From Clavibacter michiganensis (lineage in GTDB: Bacteria > Actinomycetota > Actinomycetes > Actinomycetales > Microbacteriaceae): 64,000 nucleotides of DNA. The DNA is taken from assembly GCF_016907085.1 (NCBI RefSeq), contig NZ_JAFBBJ010000001.1, positions 1,922,001-1,986,000 of the forward strand, in the 5' to 3' direction. How positions within the stretch are numbered: position 1 is the first letter of the stretch; each line of letters opens with the position of its first letter. The notes under the pieces are model-generated. The model saw only the letters and a program-made list of their open reading frames with translations, ran no database searches and was not told where the DNA came from. Positions 17,397 through 25,598 of this stretch are shown here, piece after piece. A program made the translations under genes and the position numbers.

Positions 17397-18742
17397 CAGA
17401 GGCCCCGCGCCACGGCCGCCCCCGCGCGGAGCCAGGCCCGCTGCGTGGACGCCCGGAGCGCGCCGTAGTTGAGGACGTCCGCGCCGAGCGCCGGGTCGTA
17501 CGGCACCGTCACCACGTCGCGCGCGAGGGGCGCGAAGCCGTCGGAGATCTTCGCGAGCTCGGCGGGGGCCAGGTCGTGCTTGTGCGCGCTGACCACCACG
17601 ACCGCGCGCTCCGCGAGATCCGCGAAGTGGCCGCCGCGCTCGGCGAGCCCCTCGATCAGCAGCGCCGCCGACTCCGCCGCCTTGGCCTCGCCGATGGTCG
17701 GCACCACGATCTGGTCGGCCCGCTCGATGGCGCGCAGCCACATCGGGTCGGTCTCGTCGTTCCCCGAGTCGATGAGCACCAGCCGGTAGAACTTCGCGGC
17801 GACCGCGTGGATGAGGTCGACCGTGGTGTCGTCGAACCGCTGCTGCGTGGCGAGCACCTCGGGCTTCGAGCGGAGCACGTCGTAGCGGTCGCGGGTCTGG
17901 TGGTGCACGAAGTGCGCGAGGTCGGCGGACTGCGCGCCCGTGCCGAGGAGCCGGTCGACCTGCGGCAGGAGGTCGAGGATGCTCGCGTCGTGCGGCCCCT
18001 GCTCCGTGCTCCAGCCGAGGGTGCCGCGCGTCTGGTTGTTGTCCCAGGCGAGGACCCCCGCTCCGCCGTGCCGCGCGAAGACGGACGACAGGCAGATGGT
18101 GGTCATGGTCTTGCCCACGCCGCCCTTGCCGTTGACGACCGCGACCGTGCGGGGGCCGGGCCAGTGCTGGCTGACGAGGCGGGTCCACTCGCGCTCGAGG
18201 CGCTCGGCCTCGGACGGCGACATGCGGATCCCGAGCCGCGTGAGGGTGCCGCGCACGCCCTGCGTGGCCGGCTCCTCCACCTCCTCGCGCGTGAGGAAGG
18301 ACTGGCGGGCGGCGCGCCGGGTGAGCGGCGGATCGGCGACGGCGGCCGGGCCGGGCGCGACCGCGGCGGGGACGGTCGGCGCGGGGGCGATGGACGTCGC
18401 GGCTGCCGCAGGCGCGGCCGCGGTCGGCGGCACGACCGCGGGCTCCGCGATCGCGTCCGTGCGGTCGAGCTCGCTGAGCGCCTCGACCGTGCCGTCGGGC
18501 CCGACGGCGAGCGCCTGGGATCCGAAGCGGTCGCGCGTCGTGAGGCGCACCGCCCGCTGCATCTGCTCGGCGATGGCGCGCACGCTCATCACGATGCCGC
18601 GGCGGATGTCGTCCTCCGCCGCCTCCGCGAAGGGCGTCGCGACGCCGTTGACGGTGAGCATCCCGGTGGCCCGGCCGCCGATGGTGGGCGTGATGGTGGC
18701 GTCGATGCGGGGGAAGGCGGGCACGGTCGGGGCGTCGGTCAT
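17396..18742 (-). CDS. ParA/MinD-type ATPase
   Basis: A 448-residue protein. The C-terminal 250 residues form a deviant-Walker ATPase: VVNGKGGVGKTMTT (Lys211) with the switch LVLIDSGNDETDP and VVPTIGEAKAAESA. The N-terminal 170 residues are a variable Ala/Pro-rich arm with a short domain (TIGGRATGMLTVNGV). Such ATPases position cargo such as DNA, plasmids or secretion complexes. First gene of the leftward operon, so it may localise or control the machine encoded on both sides of 18743-19004 (inference). Confidence 0.82.
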   Translation of the reverse strand: MTDAPTVPAFPRIDATITPTIGGRATGMLTVNGVATPFAEAAEDDIRRGIVMSVRAIAEQMQRAVRLTTRDRFGSQALAVGPDGTVEALSELDRTDAIAEPAVVPPTAAAPAAAATSIAPAPTVPAAVAPGPAAVADPPLTRRAARQSFLTREEVEEPATQGVRGTLTRLGIRMSPSEAERLEREWTRLVSQHWPGPRTVAVVNGKGGVGKTMTTICLSSVFARHGGAGVLAWDNNQTRGTLGWSTEQGPHDASILDLLPQVDRLLGTGAQSADLAHFVHHQTRDRYDVLRSKPEVLATQQRFDDTTVDLIHAVAAKFYRLVLIDSGNDETDPMWLRAIERADQIVVPTIGEAKAAESAALLIEGLAERGGHFADLAERAVVVVSAHKHDLAPAELAKISDGFAPLARDVVTVPYDPALGADVLNYGALRASTQRAWLRAGAAVARGL

Positions 18743-19004
18743 CTGCGGCTCTCGGTGAGGGGGCGTCATGCGGGTCGTGCGGAGGGAGATGCCGGCGTCC
18801 CGTGTGGAGAGCCGGCCCGCGCGAGCGGCGGTGCCCGCCAGGATCGACGTCGGCGAGACAGTCTCATGGAAAATGCGAGCAGGGGCAAGCACTTGCGTCT
18901 GTGCAAGCACTTTGACAGCATCACCGTGCAGCGTCCTGCCATCCCCCGCCCGGTGGATCACGCGTGAGGCGAGCACGAGACCCTTCGGGTGGGATGGGCA
19001 GGGC
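18743..19004. promoter_or_regulatory. divergent promoter region of the secretion cluster, with direct repeats
   Basis: The 262-base gap separates the leftward operon (ATPase, lipoprotein, hydrolase) from the rightward operon. It contains the decamer GCAAGCACTT twice, at 18885-18894 and 18903-18912, 18 bases apart, that is nearly two helical turns. An inverted pair CTTGC/GCAAG lies between. This AT-enriched block is the likely site for a regulator acting on both operons. The promoter elements themselves cannot be pinned down. Confidence 0.5.
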
Positions 19005-19616
19005 ATGAGCGACAGCGGCAATCCGTGGGTGGTCGGCGCGCCCGCCGTCGTCGACACCCCGGCGTCCGACGCCCCTCCCCTCACCCGACGCGAGCGCCTC
19101 CGCGGACCCCGCGCGCCCCAGCCGGCCACCGTCGCCGCGCCCGCGGCAGCCGACCGCCTGCCCGTCCGGCGCGCGGACGGGACCGCCGGTCTCTGGTGGG
19201 TGGGCGCCCACGGCGGCGCGGGCGAGACGACGCTCGAGCGCCTCGCTCCCGGATCCCGCGCCGCCGGCCACGCCTGGCCCACTCCTGCCGCAGGATCCCC
19301 CGCTTCGCGCGTGGTCGTCGTCGCCCGCACCGACCACTCCGGCCTCCTCGCGGCGCAGCGGGTCGCCCGCGAGTGGGCGTCCGGGCAGGTCGCGGGCCTC
19401 GTCGACCTCGTCGGCCTCGTGCTCGTGGCGGACGCCCCGGGCCGCCGCCCCAAGGAGCTCCGCCAGCTCGAGCAGCTCGTCGCCGGCGGGTACCCGCGCG
19501 CGTGGACCATGCCGTGGATCGACGCGTGGCGCCTCGGCCCCGCGGATCCCGCCGACATGGGCCGCGAGCACCAGCGGCTCCTCGCCGACCTGCAGCTCAC
19601 CGCATCCCCCCGCTAG
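19005..19616 (+). CDS. conserved secretion-cluster protein with degenerate P-loop (DUF6668-like)
   Basis: A 203-residue protein. The core reads GLWWVGAHGGAGETTLERL, which looks like a ParA/MinD P-loop (GGxGKTTL) with the Lys replaced by Glu; it is followed by VVVVARTDHSGLLAAQRVAREW, the strand-and-helix expected next in such a fold. I recall this layout from the DUF6668 family, with moderate certainty. It probably cannot hydrolyse ATP and may act as a partner or regulator of the ParA-like ATPase encoded divergently. First gene of the rightward operon. Confidence 0.65.
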   Translation: MSDSGNPWVVGAPAVVDTPASDAPPLTRRERLRGPRAPQPATVAAPAAADRLPVRRADGTAGLWWVGAHGGAGETTLERLAPGSRAAGHAWPTPAAGSPASRVVVVARTDHSGLLAAQRVAREWASGQVAGLVDLVGLVLVADAPGRRPKELRQLEQLVAGGYPRAWTMPWIDAWRLGPADPADMGREHQRLLADLQLTASPR

Positions 19617-19642
19617 TCCCCCCCCTTCCACGAGAGGCCCTC

Positions 19643-19966
19643 ATGTCCCCCACGCTCCTCGCGCTCGACGCCGTCCACCAGGCGTCCGCGCACATCCACC
19701 ACGCCATGGACGCCGTCGCCATCGACGTGCCCAACGGCGACGCCCAGGCGCCCGCCGACTGGACCGAGAAGTTCGGCCGCATCATCGGCATCGCCAAGTG
19801 GGTGCTCCTCCCCCTCGCGGTGCTCTCCCTCATCGCGACCGGCGCGATGCTCTTCCGCAACAACCGGCACGAGGGCGGCGAGATCCAGGAGCGCCTCATC
19901 AAGATCTGCTTCGGCCTCTTCCTCGGGCTCGGCGCCGCGTCGCTCGTGAGCTTCGTGATCGCGTAG
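19643..19966 (+). CDS. VirB2/TrbC-like small membrane protein
   Basis: A 107-residue protein with two hydrophobic segments, WVLLPLAVLSLIATGAMLF and LIKICFGLFLGLGAASLVSFVIA, separated by a charged cytoplasmic loop (RNNRHEGGEIQER). This is the layout of TrbC/VirB2-like pilin-type subunits and of integral proteins that precede VirB6 in Gram-positive type IV systems. GAGAGG lies upstream. It is followed by the VirB6-like and ATPase genes. Confidence 0.65.
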   Translation: MSPTLLALDAVHQASAHIHHAMDAVAIDVPNGDAQAPADWTEKFGRIIGIAKWVLLPLAVLSLIATGAMLFRNNRHEGGEIQERLIKICFGLFLGLGAASLVSFVIA

Positions 19967-20017
19967 CGCGACCGCCGACTCCCCGCCCGCACCGCCCGCT
20001 CCCCCGAGAGGATCCCC

Positions 20018-20773
20018 ATGAGCACCCCCGCCACGCCCTTCCACAAGCGCCCGCTCTGGATCGCCATCGCGGCCTTCCTCGCCCTCGTCCTCGTGGCCGG
20101 TGGCATCGCCGCGGCGACGGGCGCGTTCTCGGGCGGCGGGACGCCGGCCGCTGCGCCGACGAGCGACGCGGCGGCCTCCGAGCCGGAGACGTCCGCCTCA
20201 CCGAGCACACCCGCGCTGCCGGACGGCGCCGCCTCCGTCTGCGGCCTCCCGGGATACGAGGAGACGAGCTCGCTGGACACCGCGCCCGCGACGACCTGGA
20301 AGCTCGTCGGCACGGTCGCTGTGCCCGACGATCCCGAGGGAGCAGGCCCGGGCCGGACCGACTCGGGCGGGCTGCGCACGTGCTACGCGCACACCGCAAA
20401 GGGCGCACTGTACGCGGTCGTCAACTACATGGGGCAGTCGACCGACGGACGGCTGAGGACGCGCATCGCCGACCTTGCCGCCCAGGGTCCTGGCAAAGCG
20501 GCAGCAGCCAAGTCGCTCGCTTCCCCCAGCTCGTCCTCGGACGGACGTCTCCAGGTCGCCGGTTTCAAGATCTCGGCGTATTCGGGCTCCGAGGCGACCG
20601 TCGACGTGGCCACCGCGATCACGAGCAAGGGCGGCGCCCTCGTCAGCTTCCCGATCGTCATGCGGTGGGAGGACGGCGACTGGAAGATCGAGCTCGCCGA
20701 CGACGGCACGCTCCCGCTCGACCCCTCGCAGATCCAGAGCTTGGGCGGCTACATCCCGTGGGCCGGGGCCTGA
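20018..20773 (+). CDS. membrane-anchored hypothetical protein of the secretion cluster
   Basis: A 251-residue protein with one N-terminal membrane helix (WIAIAAFLALVLVAGGIAAATG) and a long extracellular part. An Ala/Pro/Ser linker (residues about 35-70) leads to a compact domain beginning SVCGLPGYEETS with a second Cys (LRTCYAH) that could form a disulphide. It resembles the bitopic scaffold proteins of Gram-positive type IV systems in layout, not in any motif that I recognise. One base separates it from the VirB6-like gene. Confidence 0.6.
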   Translation: MSTPATPFHKRPLWIAIAAFLALVLVAGGIAAATGAFSGGGTPAAAPTSDAAASEPETSASPSTPALPDGAASVCGLPGYEETSSLDTAPATTWKLVGTVAVPDDPEGAGPGRTDSGGLRTCYAHTAKGALYAVVNYMGQSTDGRLRTRIADLAAQGPGKAAAAKSLASPSSSSDGRLQVAGFKISAYSGSEATVDVATAITSKGGALVSFPIVMRWEDGDWKIELADDGTLPLDPSQIQSLGGYIPWAGA

Positions 20774-20774
20774 C

Positions 20775-22319
20775 ATGTCCTGCGGGTTCGGCGATCTGGT
20801 GGGCTGCGGGACCGATGCGATCGCATCGGCCATCGAGCAAGGCGCGAAGAACACGCTCGAACAGCTGATGGACGCCGCGCTCGAGACCTTCGGCAAGGTC
20901 GTCGCATCCCTCGGCACCATGTGGGTTTACATACCGGGGCCGCAGTTCACGAAGGGCGAGGGCTCGACCGTCGGCTACGAGCCGAACTCGACCGTCACCG
21001 GCGACTTCGACACCCTGCTCGGGTACGTCGCGTGGATCGGGCTCGTCGTGGCAGTCCTCTCGATCATCGGGTTCGCGATCCTCTACATGCGCGCCCGATC
21101 CTCGGAGACGGGCATGGACGCCCTCGGGCGGCTCGGGCTGGTGCTCGGCGGCGTCTTCCTCATCACCAGCGCGTCGTCGCTGGTCGCCTGGGTCATTCCG
21201 AAGACGGCTCCGGACGGATCCACCACAGCCGTGGGGTTCCTGCAGAACTCCACCTGGTTCCTCGTCCTCGCGATGGCGGTCGGGTCGGTGATCCTCGCGG
21301 GCATCCGGCTGGTGTGGACACAGCGGGCGGAGCCGGTCCGCGAGCTGCTCAGGTCCCTGGTCACCCTCGTGATGGTCTCCACCATCGGGCTCACGGTGAT
21401 CCAACTGGCCGTCCGGCTCGGTGACGCCTTCGCGGTCGGCGTGCTGAACGCGGCGACCAAGTGCGATGTGGCGGACGTCGGCGGCAACTGCTTCGGCAGC
21501 AACATCGCGCTCATGATGCAGCTCACCGCGCAGTCGCCCTTGGGGACGATCGGGGTCCTGATCCTCGCCCTCATCGCGATCCTCATCTCGTACGTGCAGA
21601 TCGCCATGATGATCGTCCGGTCGGCGATGCTGGTCCTCCTCGCCGGGATCCTGCCGCTCACCGCGAGCTTCACGAACACGCCGACGGGGAACCAGTGGTT
21701 CCGCAAGTCGCTCGGATGGCTGACCGCGTTCATCCTCTACAAGCCGGCAGCCGCCCTCGTCTACGCCGCCGCGTTCCGCCTCATCGGCACCGACCTGTTC
21801 GCGAAGGACGGGCAGGGAATCTGGGCCGTGCTCACCGGGGTCGCGCTCATGCTCATCGCGCTCATCGCGCTTCCTGCGCTCATGCGCTTCATCGCGCCGA
21901 TGGTCGCGCCTGCGGGCGGGGTGTCGGGCGCAGCCGTCGCGGGCGCCGTGATGGGCGGGGCCGGCGAGGCCGCGTCCGGGGCGATCAAGCAGGCCGGATC
22001 CATGGCGAGCAGGTCGAGCGGCGGAGGCGGCGGATCCGCTTCCGGTCCCTCCGGAGCAGCCAACGCGAGCGCCGGCGCACGCAGCGGCACCGCCGCCAAG
22101 GGCGCGGCCGCCGGAGCCAAGGCCGGCGCCGGGGCGAGCGGCGCGGCAGCGGGCGGTGCCGCCGGCGGAGCGGCCGCCGCGGGAGCAGCGGTCGCCGGCC
22201 CCGTCGGGCTCGCCGCGCTCGGCGTGGCGAAGGTCGCCGAGGGCGCCAAGAAGGCCGCGCACGCCACCAAGGGCGCCGTCGAGGACGCCGCGGGAGAGGG
22301 CCCCTCGGGGGCCAGGTAG
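20775..22319 (+). CDS. VirB6/TrbL-like polytopic membrane protein
   Basis: A 514-residue protein. After an amphipathic, soluble-looking first 65 residues come six or more membrane segments, e.g. LLGYVAWIGLVVAVLSIIGFAILY, VLGGVFLITSASSLVAWVIP and AVLTGVALMLIALIALPALMRF. The C-terminal 110 residues are almost pure Gly/Ala/Ser with Lys, a flexible tail typical of VirB6/TrbL homologues in actinobacteria. This would be the membrane channel core of the machine. It directly precedes the SCO6880-like gene. Confidence 0.78.
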   Translation: MSCGFGDLVGCGTDAIASAIEQGAKNTLEQLMDAALETFGKVVASLGTMWVYIPGPQFTKGEGSTVGYEPNSTVTGDFDTLLGYVAWIGLVVAVLSIIGFAILYMRARSSETGMDALGRLGLVLGGVFLITSASSLVAWVIPKTAPDGSTTAVGFLQNSTWFLVLAMAVGSVILAGIRLVWTQRAEPVRELLRSLVTLVMVSTIGLTVIQLAVRLGDAFAVGVLNAATKCDVADVGGNCFGSNIALMMQLTAQSPLGTIGVLILALIAILISYVQIAMMIVRSAMLVLLAGILPLTASFTNTPTGNQWFRKSLGWLTAFILYKPAAALVYAAAFRLIGTDLFAKDGQGIWAVLTGVALMLIALIALPALMRFIAPMVAPAGGVSGAAVAGAVMGGAGEAASGAIKQAGSMASRSSGGGGGSASGPSGAANASAGARSGTAAKGAAAGAKAGAGASGAAAGGAAGGAAAAGAAVAGPVGLAALGVAKVAEGAKKAAHATKGAVEDAAGEGPSGAR

Positions 22320-22331
22320 GGACACGGATCC

Positions 22332-23840
22332 ATGAGCGCCATCGAGGGCCGCGCCACCGCGCGCACGTACGGCAACTGGCGGAAGCCGCGCACCCGCGGC
22401 GTCGGCGGGCTCGGCATGTTCCCGACGATGTTCGGGTTCGCCGGGGCCGTGATGGTCATCATCGTCGCCACCAACAAGGGACTCGTCGCCGGGGTGATCA
22501 CGGCGGCGGTGTTCGCCGGCGTGCTCGCGGCGGTCGCGGTCAAGGACAAGCACGGGGAGTCGGGGATGATCCGGATCATGAACCGCGCGGGCTGGCTGTT
22601 CGCCCGCAACCGCGGCGCGCACCTCTACCGCTCGGGGCCGCTGGGCTTCGCGGAGTGGGGCACGGCGCAGCTGCCGGGTCTCGCCGCGGGATCCCGCCTC
22701 ACCGAGTGGAAGGACTCCTACGGGCGGCCGTTCGCGCTCATCGAGGTGCCGTCGACCAACGACTTCACGGTCGTGCTGGGGGCCGAGCCCGACGGATCCG
22801 CGCTGGTGGACCAGGAGCAGGTCGACATCTGGGTGGCCGAGTGGGGCTCCTGGCTCGAGGCGCTCGCCGACGAGCCCGGCCTCGTGGCCGCGTCCGTCAC
22901 GCTCGAGACCGCGCCGGACACCGGCACGCGGCTGGCCTCGGAGGTGCTCGGGCGCATCGACGACCGCGGGTCCGAGTTCTCGAAGAGCGTGCTGCGGAAG
23001 ATCGTGGCCACCTACCCGGCGGGCGCCGCGACCATCAAGGCGTACGTGGCCATCACCTTCGCGGGCGCCACGCGCACCGGCGCCGCCCGCCGCAGCCCCG
23101 AGGAGGTCGGCCGCGAGCTCGCCTACCGGCTGCCCGGCCTCACCTCGGGCCTGTCCTCCACGGGAGCGGGAGCCGCCCGGCCGCTCACGGCGCAGGACCT
23201 GTGCGAGGTCGTGCGCATCGCCTACGACCCGGCCGCCGCGATCCTCATCGACCAGGCCAACTCCGCCGGCCAGGCGACCGAGCTGTACTGGCCGGAGGTC
23301 GGGCCCACCGCGCACCAGGCCGCGTGGGACTCCTACCGGCACGACTCGGCGCTCTCCGTGTCGTGGATGATGTCGCAGGCGCCGCGCGGGAACGTGGGCG
23401 AGTCGATCCTGTCGCGCCTGCTCGCGCCGCACCGGCACATCGCCCGCAAGCGCGTGACCATGCTCTACCGGCCCATCGACCCGGCCCGGGCCGCCGCCAT
23501 CGTCGAGGCCGACAAGCGCGACGCCGAGTTCCTCGTCGGGTCCACCAAGAACCCGACGGGCCGGTCGCGCAAGGACGTCATCGCGGCCTTCGCGAACGAG
23601 TCCGAGGAGTCGGGCGGCGCGGGCCTCGTGAACTTCGGGATGGTCGTGACGGCCACCGTCCAGGATCCGGCCACCATCGAGGACGCGCGCGCCGCCGTCG
23701 ACAGCCTCTCCGCGCAGGCCCGCATCCGGCTGCGCGTGGTGCACGGCTCGCAGGACTCCGCGTTCGCGGCCGGTCTCCCGCTCGGCCTGGTGCTGCCGCG
23801 GCACCTCGCCATCCCGCACGACATCCGGGACCAGCTGTGA
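22332..23840 (+). CDS. SCO6880-family type IV secretion component
   Basis: A 502-residue protein. Two N-terminal membrane helices (GLGMFPTMFGFAGAVMVIIVATN, GVITAAVFAGVLAAVAV) resemble PrgI/VirB3. The remaining 400 residues are soluble and match the SCO6880 family, the actinobacterial protein that always sits beside the VirB4 ATPase. It corresponds to the VirB3 plus N-terminal VirB4 portion, split from the ATPase encoded at 23910 (inference from family arrangement). No P-loop is present. Confidence 0.82.
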   Translation: MSAIEGRATARTYGNWRKPRTRGVGGLGMFPTMFGFAGAVMVIIVATNKGLVAGVITAAVFAGVLAAVAVKDKHGESGMIRIMNRAGWLFARNRGAHLYRSGPLGFAEWGTAQLPGLAAGSRLTEWKDSYGRPFALIEVPSTNDFTVVLGAEPDGSALVDQEQVDIWVAEWGSWLEALADEPGLVAASVTLETAPDTGTRLASEVLGRIDDRGSEFSKSVLRKIVATYPAGAATIKAYVAITFAGATRTGAARRSPEEVGRELAYRLPGLTSGLSSTGAGAARPLTAQDLCEVVRIAYDPAAAILIDQANSAGQATELYWPEVGPTAHQAAWDSYRHDSALSVSWMMSQAPRGNVGESILSRLLAPHRHIARKRVTMLYRPIDPARAAAIVEADKRDAEFLVGSTKNPTGRSRKDVIAAFANESEESGGAGLVNFGMVVTATVQDPATIEDARAAVDSLSAQARIRLRVVHGSQDSAFAAGLPLGLVLPRHLAIPHDIRDQL

Positions 23841-23909
23841 TCCGCCGCCGACGCACCCGGTGCCGCCCGGCCGCGTCGGCGGTCGCCGCCCGCCACGAGA
23901 GGAGCCGCC

Positions 23910-25598
23910 GTGCCCGCGCTTGACCAGGGATCCCGCAAGGTCGCCACCCGCCGCACCCGGAAGCTGGCCGCCGAGGCGGCCCGCGCGGCGTCGGAGGCCG
24001 AGGCCCGTCCCGAGGTGCCGCGGCCGACCCGGGCGGAGCGCCGCGCCCTCCGCACGGCCGCCCGCTCCCACCGCCGCCCCTCCCCGCGCGGCTGGCTCGG
24101 CCGCGCCCGCGGCGAGACCGTGCTCGTGCAGCCCGCCCCGGAGTGGCGCGGCACCACCGTGCAGGTGTGCGGGCTGTGGCCGTACGCCGTGGGATCCAGC
24201 AGCCCCATCAGCGGCGTGCCGCTCGGCCTGCACCTCGACACGGGCGCGACCGTGTGCGCCGACCCGATCTCGTGGTTCCAGTCCGGGATCATCTCGAACC
24301 CGTCGATCTTCGCCCTCGGCCTCCCCGGCCTCGGCAAGTCGACCCTCATCCGCCGCATGTGCGTGGGCGGCGACGGCATGGGCTACCTGCCGCTCGTGCT
24401 CGGCGACCTCAAGCCCGACTACGTCGACATGGTGCACGCGCTCGACGGCCAGGTCATCACTCTCGGTCGCGGGCGCGGGCACCTCAACGTGCTGGATCCG
24501 GGCGGCGCGATCGAGGCCGCCGAGCAGCTGCGCGCCGCGGGCTTCGAGCAGGAGCGGCAGCGCCTCATCGCCGACGCGCACGGCCGCCGCAACACGATGG
24601 TCTCGTCGCTGCTCACGATCCTCCGCAAGCAGGCGCCCGACGACGTGGAGGAGTCGATCATCGACGCGGCCCTGCGCGTGCTCGACGACGAGTTCCCGGG
24701 CGTTCCCGTGCTCGCCGACCTGCTGCGCGTGATCCAGGACGCCCACCCCGCCGTGCGCGACGTGGCGGTGGACCGCGGCGACCTCGGGCGCTACCAGGAG
24801 ATCACCCGCGGGCTCGAGGCCAGCCTCATCAGCCTCACGCGCGGCGGTCGGCTGGGCGAGATCTTCGCGCAGCAGACCGACGTCGCCATGCGGCACGACC
24901 GGCCCGTGGTCTACGACGTGTCGTCCATCGACGAGTCGGACACCGACCTCCAGGCCGCCGTGCTCCTCGCCTGCTGGTCGCAGGGCTTCGGCACGGTGAA
25001 CGTGGCGACCGCCCTCGCTGACGCGGGCCTCCAGCCCCGGCGGCACTACCTGATCGTGATGGACGAGCTGTGGCGCGCGCTCCGCGTGGGCAAGGGCATC
25101 GTCGACCGCATCGACTCGCTCACGCGCCTCAACCGGCAGCGGGGCGTGGGGCTCGCGATGATCACGCACACCATGTCCGACCTCCTCGCGCTCGCCGACG
25201 AGCAGGACCGGATGAAGGCGCGCGGCTTCGTCGAGCGCGCCGGCATGGTCGTCGCGGGCGGCCTGCCGCGCGCGGAGATGTCGATGCTCACGCAGGCGGT
25301 CGCCCTGTCGCGCTCGGAGCAGGACCTCGTGATGTCGTGGCAGAACCCGCCCGGCTGGTCGCCCGACCAGGAGCCGCCGGGCCGCGGGCGGTTCCTCATC
25401 AAGGTCGGCGGGCACCCGGGGATCCCCGTGCACGTGGAGCTCACGGAGGAGGAGCGGCACATCAACGACACCAACAAGGCGTGGCACGCGACCGAGTCGT
25501 TCCCGGAGCCGGACGAGGCGTCGACCCGTCCGTCGGAGCCGCCGCTGTCGGCCGTCGAGGCCGCCGAGCCCGAGGCCGTCGAGGCCGGCGCCGCATGA
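23910..25598 (+). CDS. VirB4/TraC-like ATPase
   Basis: A 562-residue protein with GTG start and GAGAGGA upstream. The Walker A is GLPGLGKSTL (Lys143), the adjacent LGDLKPDYVD matches VirB4/TraC-type ATPases, and Walker B is YLIVMDELWRAL with an arginine-rich sensor region (SLTRLNRQRGVGLAMITHTM) downstream. Such ATPases energise assembly and transport in type IV secretion. The last 30 residues are Glu/Pro/Ala-rich. It ends with ATGA overlap into the VirD4-like gene. Confidence 0.87.
   Translation: MPALDQGSRKVATRRTRKLAAEAARAASEAEARPEVPRPTRAERRALRTAARSHRRPSPRGWLGRARGETVLVQPAPEWRGTTVQVCGLWPYAVGSSSPISGVPLGLHLDTGATVCADPISWFQSGIISNPSIFALGLPGLGKSTLIRRMCVGGDGMGYLPLVLGDLKPDYVDMVHALDGQVITLGRGRGHLNVLDPGGAIEAAEQLRAAGFEQERQRLIADAHGRRNTMVSSLLTILRKQAPDDVEESIIDAALRVLDDEFPGVPVLADLLRVIQDAHPAVRDVAVDRGDLGRYQEITRGLEASLISLTRGGRLGEIFAQQTDVAMRHDRPVVYDVSSIDESDTDLQAAVLLACWSQGFGTVNVATALADAGLQPRRHYLIVMDELWRALRVGKGIVDRIDSLTRLNRQRGVGLAMITHTMSDLLALADEQDRMKARGFVERAGMVVAGGLPRAEMSMLTQAVALSRSEQDLVMSWQNPPGWSPDQEPPGRGRFLIKVGGHPGIPVHVELTEEERHINDTNKAWHATESFPEPDEASTRPSEPPLSAVEAAEPEAVEAGAA

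Noticed and set aside
20658..25487. A very long open frame on the minus strand opposite the secretion genes
   Set aside because: It runs antisense to several coherent, overlapping plus-strand genes with recognisable motifs and its translation is compositional (Arg/Gly/Ala-rich). In 73% GC DNA long empty frames are expected.
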